From Pseudomonadota bacterium (GTDB lineage: Bacteria; Pseudomonadota; Gammaproteobacteria; Burkholderiales; Eutrophovitaceae), in NCBI GenBank assembly GCA_002704665.1, contig PAHB01000024.1, positions 1 through 8,482 on the forward strand: a DNA stretch of 8,482 nt, in the 5' to 3' direction. Positions 6,240 through 8,482 of this stretch are shown here, piece by piece (position 1 is the stretch's first letter; each line of letters opens with the position of its first letter). A program made the translations under genes and the position numbers. The notes under the pieces are model-generated. The model ran no database searches. It had not been told where the DNA came from and was given only the letters and a program-made list of their open reading frames with translations.

Positions 6240-7415
6240 TTAGAATGTCGCCCCTGAGATAGCATCTATCACAAAATTTTGCTCTGAGGAAGTCATACCA
6301 TTATAAAGAGGGAACGATACACTACAATCGTTAGCAATATAGGAATTAGGATAATCTGATGGCTTCAAACCATACTTGTTTTTGTAATAACTTAGCATAT
6401 GAACAGCGTGAGTAGCCGGTCGAGTAGATATACCAATTGATTGTAATTTTTCCATCCATGAGTTTCGTTTTAAATTTATGTCAGCCACGGATTTTAAATC
6501 AATTTTTTGCGGAGCGAAAAGACAGGGATAACTTTGATAACCATGAATTAAATCCGGTGTTGGCGTAGGGGTCCTTAACCACTCAAGAGTTACAAAAGCA
6601 TCGTTATAATTTGATGCCAGTTGCCTTCTTTCCTCTAGAATCTTACCAGCTCTATCCATCTGAGTTGATCCAAGAACGCCTTGTATATCTGTCATTCTCT
6701 GGTTATACCCAGCCAATGGGTGATCTGCCAAAAGATATGGGCGCGGTCCAACATGTCTTTGCAGATCTGATAATTCTGCTCCGTGATCTCTAAGACAACG
6801 TAATTTTTTTGCCAGTTCGTCATTCTCAGTTGTAATCATTCCACCTTCACCGGTCGTTATAGATTTTCGTGGATGAAAACTAAAACAGCCGGTGTCTCCA
6901 AAAAGCCCTACATGTCTTCCACGATATTGACTTCCGAATCCGCAGGCTGCATCTTCAACCACTTTTAAGTTATGCGCTTTTGCAATACTCAGAATAGGCT
7001 CCATATTTGCTGGTAGGCCAAACAAATGAACTGGAATAATTACTTTAGTAGAAGGTGTTATCAACTCTTCAATTTTACTAACATCTAGGTTAAAAGTGTT
7101 TAAATCAATATCACAAAATACAACCTTACCCCGCAGATGCTCAACAACATTAGCCGTAGAAATCCACGTGAAAGCAGGAACAATGGCTTCGTCACCCTCA
7201 CCAAAATCCAAAGCCTCGAGAGAGAGATGTAATGCAGAAGTACATGACGTAACCGCGATAGAATGTTTAGCGTTTGTAAATTGACACCATTTTTCCTCAA
7301 ATTCCCCTACTTTTGGACCTTGCACCAGCCAACCGCTCTTTAGAGGCTCAAGTACAGACGAAATCTCATCTGAGGTTAACTGGGTTTTAGCAATAGGTAT
7401 ATTGTACTCAGTCAT
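6240..7415 (-). CDS. DegT/DnrJ/EryC1/StrS-family PLP-dependent sugar aminotransferase
   Basis: The 391-residue protein is a full-length member of the DegT/DnrJ/EryC1/StrS family, which transfers an amino group from glutamate to a keto group of a nucleotide sugar. The PLP-binding lysine is Lys184 in SFHPRKSITTGEGG. Asp155 in VVEDAACGFGS contacts the pyridine nitrogen in this family, and SCTSALHL (57-64) forms the phosphate-binding region. The N-terminal IPIAKTQLTSDE and SGWLVQGPKVGEFE also fit the family. The sugar position and stereochemistry (3- or 4-amino) cannot be told from these motifs. It lies 12 bp after the epimerase gene, with AGAGAG before its ATG, and abuts the amidotransferase gene. 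Together the three are likely one operon feeding an amino and/or amidated sugar into the glycan. Its keto substrate must come from a dehydratase or oxidase outside the window, unless the epimerase-like neighbour supplies it. Confidence 0.93.
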   Translation of the reverse strand: MTEYNIPIAKTQLTSDEISSVLEPLKSGWLVQGPKVGEFEEKWCQFTNAKHSIAVTSCTSALHLSLEALDFGEGDEAIVPAFTWISTANVVEHLRGKVVFCDIDLNTFNLDVSKIEELITPSTKVIIPVHLFGLPANMEPILSIAKAHNLKVVEDAACGFGSQYRGRHVGLFGDTGCFSFHPRKSITTGEGGMITTENDELAKKLRCLRDHGAELSDLQRHVGPRPYLLADHPLAGYNQRMTDIQGVLGSTQMDRAGKILEERRQLASNYNDAFVTLEWLRTPTPTPDLIHGYQSYPCLFAPQKIDLKSVADINLKRNSWMEKLQSIGISTRPATHAVHMLSYYKNKYGLKPSDYPNSYIANDCSVSFPLYNGMTSSEQNFVIDAISGATF

Positions 7416-7427
7416 ATTTTTCTCTCT

Positions 7428-8429
7428 TTAATCAGTTATTCCTGCTGCTCGTCGTCTTGCTGCAACTTCCTCTTTATGATTTTTTCGCCAACTGATTAGA
7501 CCTCTCAATCCGACTTCCAAATCTATTTGGGCCTGATAACCTATATCTTTTTCAGCCAAAGTGGGGTCACCAATACGGTTTCTGACTAGGGTTGCTTGAC
7601 TACGGGGTGCAAACTGAATTGGCAGATCTGTGCCTGTTAACTGGATCAATTTCTCCGCAAGTTCTTTTAACGATGTTCTAAAACCGGTTCCTACATTATA
7701 ATTTTTGTTCACAACATCAGCCTTCATCGCACAAATATTTGCGTAAGCACAATCTTCTACTGCAACAAAATCAAATGCTTCAGATCCATCTCCAAAAATC
7801 GTTGGAGACTCACCTTGGTCAATAGCATCTAACATTTTCATAATAACTGCTATATAAGCTCCGTGATAGTCCTGACGAGGTCCGTACACATTCATATATC
7901 TTAAACCTACATAATTTAAGCCATATCTATGGTGAAACGCATTTAACATAGCTTCACCCGCAATTTTTGTGGCTCCGTAAAAATTTTTGTTATTGTAAGG
8001 GTGATCTTCTTTCATGGGTTCATGTAACGCATCACCATAAACGCTAGCAGAGGAAGAGTAAACCAAACGAGCCACTGACTGCTTAACACAAGCCTCCATG
8101 ACATTAAATGTTCCCCGAATATTTACGTCAAAAGCACTCCGTGGATATTCGTGACACTGCAGTAACCAAAGTGCAGCAAAATGGAAAACACCATCAATTC
8201 CCGCAAAAACATCATTCAGAATATCTGAATGTAAAATATCGCCGCCAAAATCACATATTTTTACTCTAGGATCTTTTAGTGCGTTGGCTAAATTCTCTTC
8301 TGACCCTCTAAAAAAATTATCATAAACAATGACCTCGGATATATCTTCTTTACAAAGCAGGTCCACTGTATGCGAGCCTATCAAGCCACCACCTCCCACT
8401 ACAACAAATTTCTTTCCTGCTAATTTCAT
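7428..8429 (-). CDS. NAD-dependent epimerase/dehydratase (extended SDR) acting on an NDP-sugar
   Basis: From the ATG at 8429 the protein is 333 residues and is a typical extended short-chain dehydrogenase of the GalE/WbpP type. The N-terminal NAD-binding loop is VVGGGGLIGSH (G12xxG15xxG18), and Asp37 in VYDNFFRG should hold the adenosine ribose. SSSASVYG (125-132) and YGATK (Tyr151, Lys155) give the catalytic Ser/Tyr/Lys set. RYMNVYGPRQ is the sugar-nucleotide-binding motif of the group. The exact reaction (C4 or other epimerisation, dehydration) cannot be read from sequence. The start is chosen by GAGGTG at 8433-8438. A longer in-frame TTG start at 8471 lacks support, and a stop lies in frame at 8475-8477. 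This is the first gene of the minus-strand set, so its promoter should lie at or beyond the right edge. It ends 12 bp before the aminotransferase, suggesting the two act in one sugar pathway. Confidence 0.92.
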   Translation of the reverse strand: MKLAGKKFVVVGGGGLIGSHTVDLLCKEDISEVIVYDNFFRGSEENLANALKDPRVKICDFGGDILHSDILNDVFAGIDGVFHFAALWLLQCHEYPRSAFDVNIRGTFNVMEACVKQSVARLVYSSSASVYGDALHEPMKEDHPYNNKNFYGATKIAGEAMLNAFHHRYGLNYVGLRYMNVYGPRQDYHGAYIAVIMKMLDAIDQGESPTIFGDGSEAFDFVAVEDCAYANICAMKADVVNKNYNVGTGFRTSLKELAEKLIQLTGTDLPIQFAPRSQATLVRNRIGDPTLAEKDIGYQAQIDLEVGLRGLISWRKNHKEEVAARRRAAGITD

Positions 8430-8432
8430 TAC

Positions 8433-8438
8433 CACCTC
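8433..8438 (-). promoter_or_regulatory. Ribosome binding site for the epimerase gene
   Basis: Read on the minus strand, GAGGTG is followed by GTA and the ATG at 8429. It is the strongest Shine-Dalgarno in the window and sets the epimerase start, ruling out the upstream TTG at 8471. Confidence 0.65.
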
Positions 8439-8482
8439 ACGATTTAGAATGACTCTGTTCAAAAACAGCAAATTTTAAAAAA

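Noticed and set aside
7096..7300. Short open frames on both strands inside the aminotransferase gene.
   Set aside because: The aminotransferase frame is full-length with intact motifs, and these are out-of-frame shadows.
8430..8471. 14-residue upstream extension of the epimerase from a TTG codon.
   Set aside because: The family begins at the strand before the glycine-rich loop, and GAGGTG sits just before the ATG at 8429.
8430..8482. Possible promoter for the minus-strand operon (TTGCTG and TCTAAA, 17 bp apart).
   Set aside because: Both boxes are poor matches, and the implied transcript start would fall on the ribosome binding site.

Overview
The window is a low-GC stretch of what looks like a surface-glycan (O-antigen, capsule or exopolysaccharide) biosynthesis locus. 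It has seven genes in two convergent blocks and almost no spare DNA. The mix of an LpxD-like acyltransferase, a PglD/NeuD-type acyltransferase, an asparagine-synthase-like amidotransferase, a DegT-type aminotransferase and a sugar epimerase suggests a Gram-negative bacterium. The species cannot be told from the sequence. No rRNA, tRNA, mobile element or CRISPR array was seen.

Plus-strand block (1-4338): it opens inside a gene whose visible part is the C-terminal transketolase-like domain of a 2-oxoacid dehydrogenase E1 beta subunit. Overlapping it by 4 bp is the most unusual gene here. This gene has an N-terminal lipoyl domain and an E3/E1-binding-like domain, as in an E2 subunit, but the usual E2 catalytic domain is replaced by a PglD/NeuD-type left-handed beta-helix sugar acyltransferase. 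Next come a PhyH-type Fe(II)/2-oxoglutarate dioxygenase, a NodB-like (CE4-like) polysaccharide deacetylase-family protein, a 175-bp AT-rich gap, and an LpxD-like N-acyltransferase.

Minus-strand block (8429 down to 4368): an extended-SDR NDP-sugar epimerase/dehydratase, a DegT/DnrJ/EryC1/StrS PLP aminotransferase, and a class-II glutamine-dependent asparagine-synthase-like amidotransferase. They are separated by 12 and 0 bp and so are probably one operon. The two blocks meet tail to tail across 29 bp with no recognisable terminator.

Working model (inference): the minus block makes or tailors a nucleotide-activated amino or amidated sugar. The plus block decorates an amino sugar with an acyl group. 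The E1 subunits (alpha presumably upstream, outside the window) would decarboxylate a 2-oxoacid and load its acyl group onto the lipoyl lysine of the fusion protein. The beta-helix domain on the same chain would then pass it to a sugar, either directly from lipoate or via CoA. The dioxygenase might hydroxylate the acyl group or the sugar. The fused E2-like/sugar-acyltransferase next to an E1 gene is the best candidate for a novel system in this window.
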